In this document: positions 1-9,594 of the stretch, one piece after another | Layout: each line of letters begins with the position of its first letter | Position numbering within the stretch: the first letter of the stretch is position 1 | Source of the DNA: Alteromonadaceae bacterium M269 | Lineage (GTDB): Bacteria > Pseudomonadota > Gammaproteobacteria > Enterobacterales > Alteromonadaceae | Direction of reading: 5' to 3' | Assembly: GCA_004353515.1 (NCBI GenBank) | Contig: SMNZ01000001.1 | Coordinates: forward strand, 248,001 to 312,000 | DNA: 64,000 bases | Position numbers and translations under genes: made by a program | The notes under the pieces: generated by a model | What the model was told of the DNA's origin: nothing | The model's input: only the letters and a program-made list of their open reading frames with translations | Database searches by the model: none

Positions 1-426
1 TCGAAATTGTAGTTACTGTTATGCTGATTTCTAGGATGCACTATGATTGGCCTATGCTTTCTTTTGCTCTTCTGTTTCTTAGTCGAGTAAGACGAAAGGA
101 GTATAAGGTTTTGATAAAACTGCCGTTAACATCCATAGTTTGGGAGTCCGTTAGGGCGTATTCTAATACCAATCTGTATAAGTATGCGAACACTCAGTGG
201 GATTTCAGAACCCTATGATTAGTATAAAGGCTTTTGAAACCCATCGCAGACGCGCTTCAAGAACAAGATTTCTGCATTGCATGACCTTGAAAGGTAGTCG
301 ACATTCCTTTGTTCATGCGCTTTGAACTCAAGTCCCTGAAGTACGCAGAGCGATAACAGACTTATACAGGTCGATATAACTCAAACAAGACTTCCAATCG
401 TATTAAAAGTTATAAAAGGAGAGAGC
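1..426. other. Intergenic stretch, no gene supported
   Basis: No convincing gene is seen on either strand. A 65-codon open frame at 21-218 has no good ribosome binding site and no recognisable protein features. The last 15 bases carry the purine-rich ribosome binding site of the following mscS gene. Confidence 0.5.
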
Positions 427-1263
427 ATGGATTCATTCGAACAAAAGTTACAGTCGTTTTATGAGAGCGCACTTATTCTGGGGGCAGAATATGGTGGTAA
501 AGTGCTCCTCGCGCTGATAGTCCTAGTCATTGGACTTTGGGTTATCGGTAAGATAAGTAATGCAGTAAGAAAATATACGGTATCTGGATTGCCTGATGAG
601 ACCTTAGCTAAGTTCTTAACCAATATCGTTGAAGTTGTCTTAAAAGTCTTGTTGGTGATTAGTGTAGCCTCCATGGTCGGGATTGAGACCACCTCGTTCG
701 TGGCCATTTTAGGTGCTGCTGGTTTAGCTGTCGGTTTAGCATTACAAGGGAGCTTGTCGAACTTTGCTGGTGGCGTAATGCTGCTTATTTTTAGGCCGTT
801 TAAAGTGACTGACTATATTGAAACTCAAGGTGTAGAAGGTATTGTTATGGATATTGGTATCTTTGTGACAACACTTGAGACGTTCGATAAACGCATCCTA
901 ATTGTGCCTAATGGTCCAATAGCTAACGGAACTATTACTAATTACACGACCAGTAAAATTAGAGCTGTTGAGATATCTATTGGTATTTCCTACTCGGACG
1001 ATATCGCAAAAGGCAAAACAGCTATGGAAAAAGTACTCGAGAATGATAGCCGAGTATTACAAAATGAAGGAAACGTCGTTGCTGTGGTCGATTTAGGCAG
1101 CAGTTCTGTTGATTTCCTCGTGAGAGCTTTTGTCAAAACGGATGACTACTGGTCATTGTTCTTTGATATTCGCCCCATGCTAAAAGCCGCTGTAGAGGAA
1201 GCAGGATTAACTATCCCATTCCCACAAAGAGATGTGCACCTTATCCAAGAGAGTGCAGAATAA
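427..1263 (+). CDS. mscS: Small-conductance mechanosensitive channel, MscS family
   Basis: Inner-membrane channel that opens under membrane tension and releases solutes on hypo-osmotic shock; the family forms heptamers. The 278 residues are close to the 286 of E. coli MscS. Three membrane segments are visible at about residues 22-42, 62-84 and 90-120. The third holds the pore-lining Gly/Ala pattern (GAAGLAVGLALQGSLSN), nearly identical to the E. coli TM3. It is followed by the beta domain (RPFKVTDYIE) and the IVPNG segment, then the mixed cytoplasmic domain. A strong AAAGGAGAG ribosome site lies 6 bases before the ATG. It appears to be a single-gene unit. The family call is secure; conductance and ion preference cannot be read from sequence. 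Confidence 0.95.
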   Translation: MDSFEQKLQSFYESALILGAEYGGKVLLALIVLVIGLWVIGKISNAVRKYTVSGLPDETLAKFLTNIVEVVLKVLLVISVASMVGIETTSFVAILGAAGLAVGLALQGSLSNFAGGVMLLIFRPFKVTDYIETQGVEGIVMDIGIFVTTLETFDKRILIVPNGPIANGTITNYTTSKIRAVEISIGISYSDDIAKGKTAMEKVLENDSRVLQNEGNVVAVVDLGSSSVDFLVRAFVKTDDYWSLFFDIRPMLKAAVEEAGLTIPFPQRDVHLIQESAE

Positions 1264-1477
1264 TCATTAACAATCCGAGGTGCTTTTATAGTGCCTCTTT
1301 TTCTTTACGCTGACCATTTCAGTGCCTAAAGAATTGATGGATTCTCAAGTAACACTTTTCCATAAAACAGCAAAGCTGTGTGGTTTACATCGTTAAATCA
1401 TCCCTTCTTTCTTATTCTTGTGCTTTGCAGGCTAAATTGTATTATTTGGTAGAGAAACCCAGTGACTAGGAAAATGT

Positions 1478-1873
1478 ATGCGTTTTGAGAGTTTTATTAG
1501 TGCGTTAGATATGGGCCAGTGTGAGGATCAAATGCAGCGACAAGCTCTGTTTGACCTAGCATTGCTGTTTGTCGTTGTTGACGGTGTTGTCGATGAGAGT
1601 GAAGTCACTTTTATGAAAAACTGGTTAGATAGTATTCCTTGGTCGAACCCGACGAGTAAAGAGGACTATTATCAAACGACTCTATCTAAGTGTAGACATG
1701 CGACAGAAAATGACGGCGTTGAGGACTTTATCAATCATAGAGCGAATCAATTAATAGACAAAGAAATGAAGGAACAGGCATTAAAGTTAGCGAATGATAT
1801 TTCGAGTGCAGACGGCGAAGTGGATGATGCTGAAAGAAAGGCGATAGAACTTCTGACCACGGCATTAGGTTAA
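1478..1873 (+). CDS. TerB-like (tellurite-resistance B family) protein
   Basis: A 131-residue soluble, helical, acidic protein with two copies of the acidic TerB-type pattern. The first is VVDGVVDESEVTFM near residue 31, the second SADGEVDDAERKAI near residue 109. This spacing is typical of the TerB/DUF533 fold, which can bind divalent metal. Its cellular role is unknown and tellurite resistance should not be assumed. The ATG at 1478 follows an ACTAGGAAAA ribosome site. The next gene starts 3 bases after the stop, so the two are probably co-transcribed. Confidence 0.7.
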   Translation: MRFESFISALDMGQCEDQMQRQALFDLALLFVVVDGVVDESEVTFMKNWLDSIPWSNPTSKEDYYQTTLSKCRHATENDGVEDFINHRANQLIDKEMKEQALKLANDISSADGEVDDAERKAIELLTTALG

Positions 1874-1876
1874 TCA

Positions 1877-2680
1877 ATGAAGCAGTTGTTAAGCCGTAAA
1901 TTACGACTGTTCATAACATGTCTCACACTTTCAGTTTCTAGTTTTTATGCGCAAGCAAAGGATGAATTGACTTTAAGGTATACTGCAAACGCAGGTGTTA
2001 TCATTGCCAGCGGACCTTCACGAGTGCTGGTCGACACTTTCTTTTCAAGAACCTTCGGACGCTTTCATGCGCTTGATCGTGAAGGGCATAAGCGAATCTA
2101 CAGTCAACAAATTCCACTGGCTCTTGCTACTCATATTCATGGTGACCATTTCACCAGTGGCCCTGTTATTGGTTATTTGAACTCTAACCCGAGTACAACC
2201 TTTGCAGGCAGTGAACAAGTCGTTACCCAGTTAAGAGGTAAAGTTAAGGATAAGCAGTTGGTGAGTGCGAAGCTCGGGCCTGCGGAGAAGATGTCATTTG
2301 AGAAAAATGGAATGACTGTCTCAATGCTGAATATGCCTCATGGCGACGGCCAGTTTGCGACCATACAAAATTATGCGCAGTACATCGATATCAATGGATG
2401 GAAGGTATTGCATGTTGGTGATGCTGCGATAGATTTAGACAACACGGCTAAGTTAGGTTTTGATGAGTTACAAATCGACGTCGCTATTGTTCCTTATTGG
2501 TATCTCTTTACTGAAGGCGGAAAAGAGCAAATGGAATTAATTGGCGCAGACAATTGGGTTTTCGTACATATGCCTGAAGAAGACATTGATCGCTTTGATC
2601 AAGCGTTGAAAAAGAAGAGAAGCGATGCTGAAACACTCTCGCTGAAAAATAAAACGGTCAAGTATAGTCGTGAGATTTAA
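1877..2680 (+). CDS. Exported metallo-beta-lactamase-fold hydrolase
   Basis: A 267-residue protein with an N-terminal signal peptide (residues 1-27, ending around YAQA), so it is predicted periplasmic. The mature part has the MBL-fold metal ligands: HIHGDH near residue 79, the His of MPHGDG near 155, the Asp of HVGDAA near 178, and a late His in VFVHMPEE. The pattern is that of the UlaG-like/YtnP-like broad hydrolase groups rather than a true beta-lactamase. The substrate is unknown. It follows the TerB-like gene by 3 bases, and a hairpin terminator lies just after its stop codon. Confidence 0.8.
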   Translation: MKQLLSRKLRLFITCLTLSVSSFYAQAKDELTLRYTANAGVIIASGPSRVLVDTFFSRTFGRFHALDREGHKRIYSQQIPLALATHIHGDHFTSGPVIGYLNSNPSTTFAGSEQVVTQLRGKVKDKQLVSAKLGPAEKMSFEKNGMTVSMLNMPHGDGQFATIQNYAQYIDINGWKVLHVGDAAIDLDNTAKLGFDELQIDVAIVPYWYLFTEGGKEQMELIGADNWVFVHMPEEDIDRFDQALKKKRSDAETLSLKNKTVKYSREI

Positions 2681-2683
2681 CGA

Positions 2684-2718
2684 AAAATCGGAAATCAGCT
2701 GAGCCAATTTCCGATTTT
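2684..2718. terminator. Bidirectional hairpin terminator
   Basis: A 12-base perfect stem (AAAATCGGAAAT pairing with ATTTCCGATTTT) encloses an 11-base loop. It is flanked by A on the left and T on the right, so it can stop transcription from both sides. It lies between the convergent MBL-fold gene and the metalloprotease gene. Confidence 0.8.
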
Positions 2719-2759
2719 AAGGCGGGGAGCGTCATCGCTACCCCTATGGGAGAAACCGA

Positions 2760-4106
2760 TTAACGGAAGCCAGCCATTGTATTACGTCTAATGTCGTGAA
2801 CGCGTTCGTTGTCCGCAACAGTGCCGTTTCCGATGACGTTACCCTGGAACGTTTGATCGTCTGTAGAGAAGAAACCAACACGTGTTTGAGGGTTACTATT
2901 AACCGCCATGATTGTACGGATACCAGCACCAGCGTTTACGAAACCGTGACCGAATGCAAACGGAGTAGTCGTTGGATCGTTATCGTGACGAGCACCGAAT
3001 AAGTGCGCTAGTTCGTGTACGAAAGTGAATCCGTTAGCACAGCCAGTTGCAGTACTGATTGCGAAGAAACCTTGGTTTGCATTCGCAGCAATCGCATCAG
3101 CAATACCACATAAGCTTACGCCGAATGTACTTGCTGACGTTGAAGTCATAACAGTAACAATATCAGCCGCACGAGAGTTTCTTGTTGCACCAGCAAACGT
3201 ATCCATAAAGCCGTCGCTAGGGTTTGCTAAACCATCAAGGTTTTGATCCATGAATGGACGTTCAGGAGCACCTGCTCTGAACAAACCAGCACTTTCTAGT
3301 CGAATAGCAAGACCATTGTTAGCATAAACGTCGTTACTTTGTGCTAAGAAGAAGTTCAATCTATCAACAGTTGGCGTTACGCCACCAAGTGCATTGATAG
3401 CTGCATCTGTTGCAGTTTGTAGTACGCGAATAACTGTAGGGTTAGCGACTTCAGCTGTTGTTACAAGTGAGTCGTTGTTCGCAGCACCTGCAGCGGCATC
3501 AAATCCAAAGAATTTCTTAGAACGTAGAACGTTACCCACTTTAGTTGGTGTGTCGTCGCCTGTTGGAACTAAGCTCATGTCAACTTCTGTTAAGATGTGC
3601 TGACCAGAAGCTGTTGTTTGAACGTTAAAAACGCGATTATCAACACGAACTTCGCCAAATACGCGCTCGCCGTTGCGAACGAAAACAGCAGAGTTAGCAT
3701 TGCGCTTCTTGCCGCCAATAAATACTTGTGAAATTTCTGAACCAGAGTTTACTTCACCAGCCCAAACTTGATAGTCGCTATTTAGCCAGTATGTGTTTCT
3801 CGCTTTCGCTTTGAAAACCATGCCTGGGCTTAAGTTCAATGTCATTTCTGAGTGAGAACCGTCAAGCATATCGGTGTTTAATCCGATTGGGTGTGCAGAC
3901 ATAACGGTTGCATCACGAACTAACGTTTCAAATAAAGGGTCGCCTTTAAGAGAAAGGCTGCTGATAGAGTTATCAAATAAGTTTGTGCTCTTCTGTTGAG
4001 AGACAACTTTGGTAGATTTTCCTAGCTCAACTGGTTGAGCTAACGCTGACTGTGCGCCAAGCGCTAATGATACTGTTGTTGCGATAAGCATTAATTGCTT
4101 TTTCAT
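2760..4106 (-). CDS. Secreted zinc metalloprotease, reprolysin-like (M12B type)
   Basis: A 448-residue exported protease. Residues 1-23 form a signal peptide (MKKQLMLIATTVSLALGAQS then ALAQ). The stretch to about residue 200 looks like a propeptide or prodomain. The catalytic part carries the extended zinc motif HELAHLFGARHD (about residues 364-375; three His ligands plus the catalytic Glu) and a downstream Met-turn (TIMAVN, about residue 400). This is the metzincin pattern. Cysteines in LCGIADA and ATGCANG could form a disulfide. It probably degrades extracellular protein. It is transcribed alone toward the terminator it shares with the MBL gene. Confidence 0.85.
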   Translation of the reverse strand: MKKQLMLIATTVSLALGAQSALAQPVELGKSTKVVSQQKSTNLFDNSISSLSLKGDPLFETLVRDATVMSAHPIGLNTDMLDGSHSEMTLNLSPGMVFKAKARNTYWLNSDYQVWAGEVNSGSEISQVFIGGKKRNANSAVFVRNGERVFGEVRVDNRVFNVQTTASGQHILTEVDMSLVPTGDDTPTKVGNVLRSKKFFGFDAAAGAANNDSLVTTAEVANPTVIRVLQTATDAAINALGGVTPTVDRLNFFLAQSNDVYANNGLAIRLESAGLFRAGAPERPFMDQNLDGLANPSDGFMDTFAGATRNSRAADIVTVMTSTSASTFGVSLCGIADAIAANANQGFFAISTATGCANGFTFVHELAHLFGARHDNDPTTTPFAFGHGFVNAGAGIRTIMAVNSNPQTRVGFFSTDDQTFQGNVIGNGTVADNERVHDIRRNTMAGFR

Positions 4107-4335
4107 TGTAATTACCTTTGTTTTTTAAACATTATTTTATTTTTATTTACAAACACTTCTCATTGGGACAAGGTTTGTGTGGCATCTGCTCTTATGACTT
4201 TCATAGGCTATGCATTTTTACCCTTACGTATTTGCAACATATTCAACTATGTCAGATACATAGCAGTACGCGGGGTAATTTAAGTTACCATTTGAGTTTT
4301 GCGTGGTAAATAAAAATGTAATAAAAAGGTATAAT
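4107..4335. other. Intergenic region between divergent genes
   Basis: An AT-rich 229-base spacer between the metalloprotease and the following plus-strand gene. It must hold promoters for both directions. No palindrome or known operator stands out. Small open frames here are not supported. Confidence 0.4.
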
Positions 4336-5697
4336 ATGGTTAAAAATATATCTTTATTGGAAGATTTTTTCTCAATAAGGCGCTTTTGGTGTGTTTATAT
4401 TTTATTTTGTTTGACAGGACTGATGAGTTTTGGAGCTTATTCTAGCGAACCACAAGTCTTACGGTTTCACCCTAATTGCGAACCAGAAGTTATTGATTCT
4501 CCAAGAGTAAGACGAAATCTTAGGTTGAAAAACAGGCAGGTGCCAGCTGACTCAAAAATTAAGGCAATGACCAAAATTATTGAGGCGCTTAAAGCTGATG
4601 CGATAAAAAAGAATGCTGACGCAATCCTCATTACAAATAAAGTATCGAAGCATCCTATTATCGCTAGAAGCGGAAAAATTAATAAACGTAAATTTATATT
4701 AGAGGTGTCGGCTGATCTGCTGCGCTTATGTGAAGATGATAAGAGTTTGAGCAGTAGACATACGAAATATGATGAGACAGGCGCATTACAACATGCGCAA
4801 GCAATAATATTAAGCAAAGAAGAAACAATCGTACTAAGAGAAACAAAAGAAGAGCCACAAGTCGTTAGCCTAAAATCGAACGTGGTATCTCCAACTATGG
4901 GAGTATATGGATTGACGCTATCGAGTAGTTTGGCGGAAACTGAAAGCCTATTCGGTAAGCCTTCATTCCGTTTTACGTCAAATGAAAATACGACGACCTT
5001 ATCCTACGGACGTGGCCATTGGCTTTACTATGAAGACGGTGAACTTGTTAAGGTAAACACAAAAACCTCACTCTTTACCTATGAGCTTATCAATCAAATT
5101 CCTTTTTCGAATGATTTCGATGAGTTGATCTGGGCGGTTAATAATGAATTACAGAAGGGAACTAAAAAAGATAACGGGGATGAGTTAGGTCGCTATTCAG
5201 CAAACCTGACGCTAATTTGGTCTGATTACAGTAATGAAACGCAAGAACTTGTCGGTTTTGAATTAAAAAGCGCGGAAAGTGCTGACTTACATATGGACAT
5301 GGGTGGTGAAAGTAAAAGCTACCATTACGACTGGTTGGTCAACCTCGTTCAGACTGGGATATCGGCTGATGAACTGATTGAAAAAGCCGTCGGTGAAATT
5401 CTGATGAGTAATGATAATAAGCGTTATATCCATGACCAATACTTGACGTTTGATATTAACAGAGGACGGTTATCAGGTATTGCTATGGGGGACTCGTTAT
5501 TCAACAGTAAGGAAAAGCCTAAGCCATGGAAGTATGATAACTTTTATCAGAATCAACCCTTGGAAGAAGTGAGATCTCTACTGGCTGACTCTTATATTGA
5601 GGTTGGTGATGAGCTGCATGTGGATTATGACTCGTATACTATGATTTTTCATGCTTATGATGGGTTTCTGTATAAGTTAGAATTGAAGTTTTATTAA
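4336..5697 (+). CDS. Exported protein of unknown function
   Basis: Not recognised. The ATG at 4336 (453 residues) is preferred over an in-frame GTG at 4303, because the residues it adds are charged and precede the signal-like segment. A hydrophobic segment at about residues 17-35 (WCVYILFCLTGLMSFGAYSS) suggests export or a membrane anchor. The N-terminal third is Lys/Ala-rich and helical. Two later stretches, near residues 190-240 and 390-453, share the layout G-x-x-L/M-x-x-SL followed by acidic beta strands. They may be a duplicated small domain, loosely SmpA-like, which is inference. There is no enzyme motif. The next gene starts 52 bases after the stop and may be co-transcribed. Confidence 0.6.
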   Translation: MVKNISLLEDFFSIRRFWCVYILFCLTGLMSFGAYSSEPQVLRFHPNCEPEVIDSPRVRRNLRLKNRQVPADSKIKAMTKIIEALKADAIKKNADAILITNKVSKHPIIARSGKINKRKFILEVSADLLRLCEDDKSLSSRHTKYDETGALQHAQAIILSKEETIVLRETKEEPQVVSLKSNVVSPTMGVYGLTLSSSLAETESLFGKPSFRFTSNENTTTLSYGRGHWLYYEDGELVKVNTKTSLFTYELINQIPFSNDFDELIWAVNNELQKGTKKDNGDELGRYSANLTLIWSDYSNETQELVGFELKSAESADLHMDMGGESKSYHYDWLVNLVQTGISADELIEKAVGEILMSNDNKRYIHDQYLTFDINRGRLSGIAMGDSLFNSKEKPKPWKYDNFYQNQPLEEVRSLLADSYIEVGDELHVDYDSYTMIFHAYDGFLYKLELKFY

Positions 5698-5749
5698 TCG
5701 ACTTCTTTTTGTCATTATTGGACGATAATAACAAAGGTTAGGACGAACA

Positions 5750-6307
5750 ATGAGCAAAATCAGTGCGCAGGATTTGGCTAGTTATGCAGCAGTTATTGTT
5801 GCTTCTGTCGCGTTGTATGTTGGCTGGGACCAAGCACGTATTGGACGAAATCAGCAACATGCCGATGTATTCCCTGTTGTGCAATTGAGAAGTCATTATG
5901 TTGTTGAGCCTATCGATGATGATAGGACTGTACGTCACTTAATTTTATCTGCATCCAATGAAGGGGTAGGGCCAGCTTTTATAGGTGCAGGCAAGTGGTC
6001 CATTAATGGCGAGTCGATAGAAAGGGTTTCCGACCTATCTAAATTATTTCCTGAAAAGCTCTATTCTGTTAATGAATATCAAGGTGGTTTTGAAAACTTC
6101 TTAATTGGCGCTGGTGAGAGCGAAGTCATTTGGGATATCTCTTGGCCTAATACGCCACAATCTAGACCCTTAATTGAAGCGTTTATGAAAGACTTTTGGA
6201 AAATGGATTTGGAAGTCTGCTATTGCTCTTTGTACGAACGTTGCTGGATGACTCAATACAACGCTTCTAACCCAAGGCCTACACAAGTTAAATCCTGCCC
6301 TGAGTAA
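5750..6307 (+). CDS. Hypothetical protein with an N-terminal membrane anchor
   Basis: Not recognised. The 185 residues start with one hydrophobic segment (about residues 8-24, LASYAAVIVASVALYVGW). A polar domain follows, with beta-rich character (SNEGVGPAFIGAGKWSING) and a cysteine-rich patch (CYCSLYERCW) near the end that could form disulfides or bind metal. This suits a single-pass membrane protein, and related proteins are often seen as accessory or phage-defence-neutral hypotheticals. A GGTTAGGACG ribosome site precedes the ATG. Confidence 0.55.
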   Translation: MSKISAQDLASYAAVIVASVALYVGWDQARIGRNQQHADVFPVVQLRSHYVVEPIDDDRTVRHLILSASNEGVGPAFIGAGKWSINGESIERVSDLSKLFPEKLYSVNEYQGGFENFLIGAGESEVIWDISWPNTPQSRPLIEAFMKDFWKMDLEVCYCSLYERCWMTQYNASNPRPTQVKSCPE

Positions 6308-6361
6308 AACCAGTACGGCAAAGAGCTCTATAAACTCTATCTTGGTTGGCGCTTTATTAAA

Positions 6362-6403
6362 GGCACTTTTCTGTTACAGCTAGTAACGTCGAAGTGCTTT
6401 GCC
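6362..6403. repeat. Bipartite intergenic inverted repeat
   Basis: A two-part hairpin. GCACTT (6363-6368) pairs with AAGTGC (6392-6397), and an inner GTTAC (6373-6377) pairs with GTAAC (6383-6387) around loop AGCTA. It lies downstream of the hypothetical gene ending at 6307. There is no clear T-run, so terminator function is unproven. Confidence 0.45.
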
Positions 6404-6474
6404 TGATATAGATCTTCATGATGTTTGTTAGATAATATGGGTACAAAGCTTAAATAATCACTGATCTCAAAGCT

Positions 6475-8025
6475 ATGATAACCATACCATCAAGAATTAA
6501 AACAGTACTCAGAGCTGCTGTCGTTTGCTCGCTTTCAACGTTCACCATACCAGTTGTTAATGCCGATACGATGGACGCCGAAGAGATAAAGCAGCTAACG
6601 AAAGAAAGTTTACCCGAAGCCTTTAGCTTTTATCATCAGTTTTTAAGTTTGCCGAATGATGCGAATTATAAGAAAGACATCCTAGCCTTACTCGATTGGC
6701 TTGAACCCGAAATGGCGAAGAGTGGGTTTGATACTAAGCGTATCGCTACGGATGGAAGCCCTGTTTTATATGCTGAGATGAATAACAAAGCCGACAAGAC
6801 AGTATTGGTTTATCTACAAGCTGATGGCCAGCCTGTCGCCCCCTCAGCTTGGCAACAAGAGCACCCATTCACGCCAGAGTTAAAGCGGCAGAAAGGCAAT
6901 GGAGATTGGGAGACTATTGATTGGTCAAACTTATCCAAACGAATAGATGATAATTGGCGTATCTTTGCTCGTTCAGCATCTGACTCAAAAGGACCTATGA
7001 CGCAGTTTATTTTTGCTATTCGAGCGCTTCAGAAGCAGAAAATTGATCTGGATTTCAATCTGAAGGTGATTGTCGATACGGAAGAAGAATTAGGTTCTCC
7101 TAATTTGGCGAAAGCAGTAAAAGCGAATAGAGAATTGTTATCTGCGGATATGCTTTTGATCTTTGATGGGCCTCCCCATGCGTCTAATAAGCCGACCTTA
7201 AACTTTGGTGCTAGAGGAATTGCAACTGTCACACTGACTATGCATGGCCCAGTTGTTCCTCAACACAGTGGACATTACGGAAACTACGTACCGAATCCCG
7301 CTTTTGCACTATCTCATTTGCTAGCATCAATGAAGTCACCGGAGGGTAAAGTACTTATCGATGGATATTATGACGGCATTAACTTGAGTGATGCGTTAAA
7401 ACAGTCTTTGGCCTCTGTACCTGACGATGCGAAGGCACTTAAAACGGCTATGGGATTTTCGAAGCCTGATCAAGTGGCTGGCACGCTACAAGAGTCCTTG
7501 CAGTATCCCTCACTTAACATTCGAGGCCTTTCGTCTGCTTGGGTAGGGGACAAGGTGAGAACAATAATCCCAGATAAAGCGATTGCAGAACTTGATATCC
7601 GATTAGTACAAGAAACCGATCCCGAACAACTTTTGTCATTGCTTAAAAAGCATATTGAGTCTCAAGGCTTTGTCGTTATTGATAGCGAGCCAACTGCAGA
7701 GCAAAGACGGAGTGATAGCCGCTTTGTTCAATTCAAATCTAAAGTAAGTTACGGCGCTTTCCGCACTGACTTTGATTCTGAGCCAGGCTTGTTGGCGAGA
7801 AAAGCAATGAAGCGACTTCATGGTCAAGAACCTATTCTCGTGAGAACCTTGGGAGGCTCAGTTCCGATAGCGCCTTTTGTAGAGATATTGGATTTGCCTG
7901 CTGTTTTGGTGCCAACGGTGAATATCGATAACAACCAGCATAGCCCTAACGAAAATATCCGTATCGGCCATTTCGTAGAAGGATTAGAGATAGCGATAGC
8001 GGTATTGAATCAGCCTTTGCATTGA
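6475..8025 (+). CDS. Exported M20-family metallopeptidase
   Basis: A 516-residue peptidase/amidohydrolase of the M20/M25/M40 family with a signal peptide (residues 1-30, ending VVNA), so predicted periplasmic. Family motifs are visible: SASDSKGPM (Asp metal ligand, about residue 170), DTEEELGSPN (catalytic Glu plus metal-ligand Glu, about 202-211), a central dimerisation domain from about 240, and the late NNQHSPNEN with the His ligand (about 484). The usual first ligand motif HxD appears instead as LQADGQPV near residue 115, so the expected His is Gln. This may define a subgroup or shift the metal site. It probably trims short peptides; the substrate is unknown. It is transcribed toward glgC. 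Confidence 0.85.
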   Translation: MITIPSRIKTVLRAAVVCSLSTFTIPVVNADTMDAEEIKQLTKESLPEAFSFYHQFLSLPNDANYKKDILALLDWLEPEMAKSGFDTKRIATDGSPVLYAEMNNKADKTVLVYLQADGQPVAPSAWQQEHPFTPELKRQKGNGDWETIDWSNLSKRIDDNWRIFARSASDSKGPMTQFIFAIRALQKQKIDLDFNLKVIVDTEEELGSPNLAKAVKANRELLSADMLLIFDGPPHASNKPTLNFGARGIATVTLTMHGPVVPQHSGHYGNYVPNPAFALSHLLASMKSPEGKVLIDGYYDGINLSDALKQSLASVPDDAKALKTAMGFSKPDQVAGTLQESLQYPSLNIRGLSSAWVGDKVRTIIPDKAIAELDIRLVQETDPEQLLSLLKKHIESQGFVVIDSEPTAEQRRSDSRFVQFKSKVSYGAFRTDFDSEPGLLARKAMKRLHGQEPILVRTLGGSVPIAPFVEILDLPAVLVPTVNIDNNQHSPNENIRIGHFVEGLEIAIAVLNQPLH

Positions 8026-8041
8026 GAAAAGTAATAGTTAA

Positions 8042-8091
8042 CCCGAGTTCGGGGTAATTAACGAGAGTCAATGCGCCTTGCGTTGACTCTC
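8042..8091. terminator. Hairpins between convergent genes
   Basis: A small CCCG/CGGG hairpin (8043-8054) is followed by a longer stem. In the longer one GAGAGTCAA (8063-8071) pairs with TTGACTCTC (8083-8091), extended by a wobble and further pairs. It lies between the convergent M20 peptidase and glgC genes and probably ends both transcripts. There is no long T-run, so the call is moderate. Confidence 0.55.
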
Positions 8092-8108
8092 ACTCACATC
8101 AAATTAGC

Positions 8109-9380
8109 TTAACTTGTCGAGTGAAGCTTTTGACCAAACATCTCCGCGGTTACCAGTACCACTCCGTTTTCGGTGACTCTAAAACCTCGTTCAATATCTT
8201 CTTGTCGGTTTAAGCCAATGGTAGTGCCTTCAGGGACTTTGCAGCCGCGATCAATAATCGCTCTCCTGATATGGCAATGACGGCCAACATCAACGCCAGG
8301 GAGCACTACAGAATCTTCAATATAGGAATAAGAGTGAACGTGCACACTGGAGAACAATATGGTTCTGTGTAGTCGTGCACCAGAGACTATACAGCCTCCA
8401 GATACCATAGATTCGGTGGCAGTACCACAGCGATTATTTTCATTCAGGACAAACTTAGCTGGGGGAAGCTGCACTTGGTGGGTGAGTATCGGCCAATCTT
8501 CGTCGTATAGATTCAGTTCAGGCTCAACGGCAATAAGTTCCATATTCGCTTCCCAAAAAGCATCCAAGGTTCCCACATCTCTCCAATAAGCACGTTTATT
8601 GGTTTTAGGATCTCTAAATGGGTGGGCGAAAATATTGTGGTTTTCGATGATTGACGGGATGATGTTTTTCCCGAAGTCATGTTCTGACTCAGGATCCTCT
8701 GCGTCTTTAAGCAATTGCTCTATCAGAAATTCGGTATTGAAAATGTAGTTCCCCATAGATGCCATGGTTAGACTTGGATCACCGGGAAGAGGCGTTGGAT
8801 GTTTTGGCTTCTCATCAAATCGTTTGACTCTGAAGTTCTCATCGATAGTCATGACCCCAAAAGCGCCAGCCGCTTCTTCAACAGGAACTTCTATACAGGA
8901 CACCGTCATATCGGCTTCGTTTTCAACGTGATACGCCAGCATTTCTCCATAGTCCATCTTGTAGATATGGTCACCTGAGAGAACCATTATGTATTTAGGT
9001 GCACGTGCTCTTAAAATATCAATATTTTGATAAACGGCATCAGCGGTGCCTTTGTACCAAGCTTCCGATGTTCTCTGTGAAGCGGGTAATACCTCTACGA
9101 ATTCACCTAAATTGTAATTTAGTTGTCCCCAACCTTGGACCAGATGTTGGATCAGCGAATGTGCTTTGTACTGCGTTGCAACGCCAATTTGGCGAATGCC
9201 TGAGTTAACACAGTTCGATAGGGGGAAGTCGATAATTCTGAATTTGCCACCAAAGTAAACTGAGGGCTTAGCCCGCCAACCTGTTAATTCATGTAATCTT
9301 GAGCCTTTGCCACCGGCGAGTATCAAGGCGAAAGTATCCTTGGTAAGGCGGCTTATAAAACGTTGATTCATATCGACCAT
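8109..9380 (-). CDS. glgC: Glucose-1-phosphate adenylyltransferase (ADP-glucose pyrophosphorylase)
   Basis: Makes ADP-glucose from ATP and glucose-1-phosphate, the committed and allosterically controlled step of bacterial glycogen synthesis. The 423 residues fit the family (about 430). The nucleotidyltransferase N-terminus shows the pyrophosphorylase signature [13 protein letters not shown] (about 20-32), [16 protein letters not shown] and the [12 protein letters not shown] active-site loop. The C-terminal part is a left-handed beta-helix ([33 protein letters not shown]). MVDMNQ offers two start codons; the upstream one is used here. It stands alone, away from the other glycogen genes of the window, and no HexR-type operator is seen upstream. 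Confidence 0.97.
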   Translation of the reverse strand: MVDMNQRFISRLTKDTFALILAGGKGSRLHELTGWRAKPSVYFGGKFRIIDFPLSNCVNSGIRQIGVATQYKAHSLIQHLVQGWGQLNYNLGEFVEVLPASQRTSEAWYKGTADAVYQNIDILRARAPKYIMVLSGDHIYKMDYGEMLAYHVENEADMTVSCIEVPVEEAAGAFGVMTIDENFRVKRFDEKPKHPTPLPGDPSLTMASMGNYIFNTEFLIEQLLKDAEDPESEHDFGKNIIPSIIENHNIFAHPFRDPKTNKRAYWRDVGTLDAFWEANMELIAVEPELNLYDEDWPILTHQVQLPPAKFVLNENNRCGTATESMVSGGCIVSGARLHRTILFSSVHVHSYSYIEDSVVLPGVDVGRHCHIRRAIIDRGCKVPEGTTIGLNRQEDIERGFRVTENGVVLVTAEMFGQKLHSTS

Positions 9381-9594
9381 AAAGACTCCGTGTATTGTAT
9401 GTGAGGGTGGATATTTTTAAGAGCGCTTTGTTCAATAATGATACTGCAACTTCCGTTATCTAGATTGATTCAGCATACAACTAATAAATCATATAATTCA
9501 TTAAAATACCATCAGTTAAGTGAGTATATTTGCTCTCACAATGGCAGATGTCCTGAGTTCAGGTTACAGAATGAAAAAAGGGAAGGGGACTGGC

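Noticed and set aside
21-218. 65-codon open frame at the left end
   Set aside because: No ribosome site, no hydrophobic or family features, and Arg/Leu/Ser-rich translation of the kind seen in random frames.
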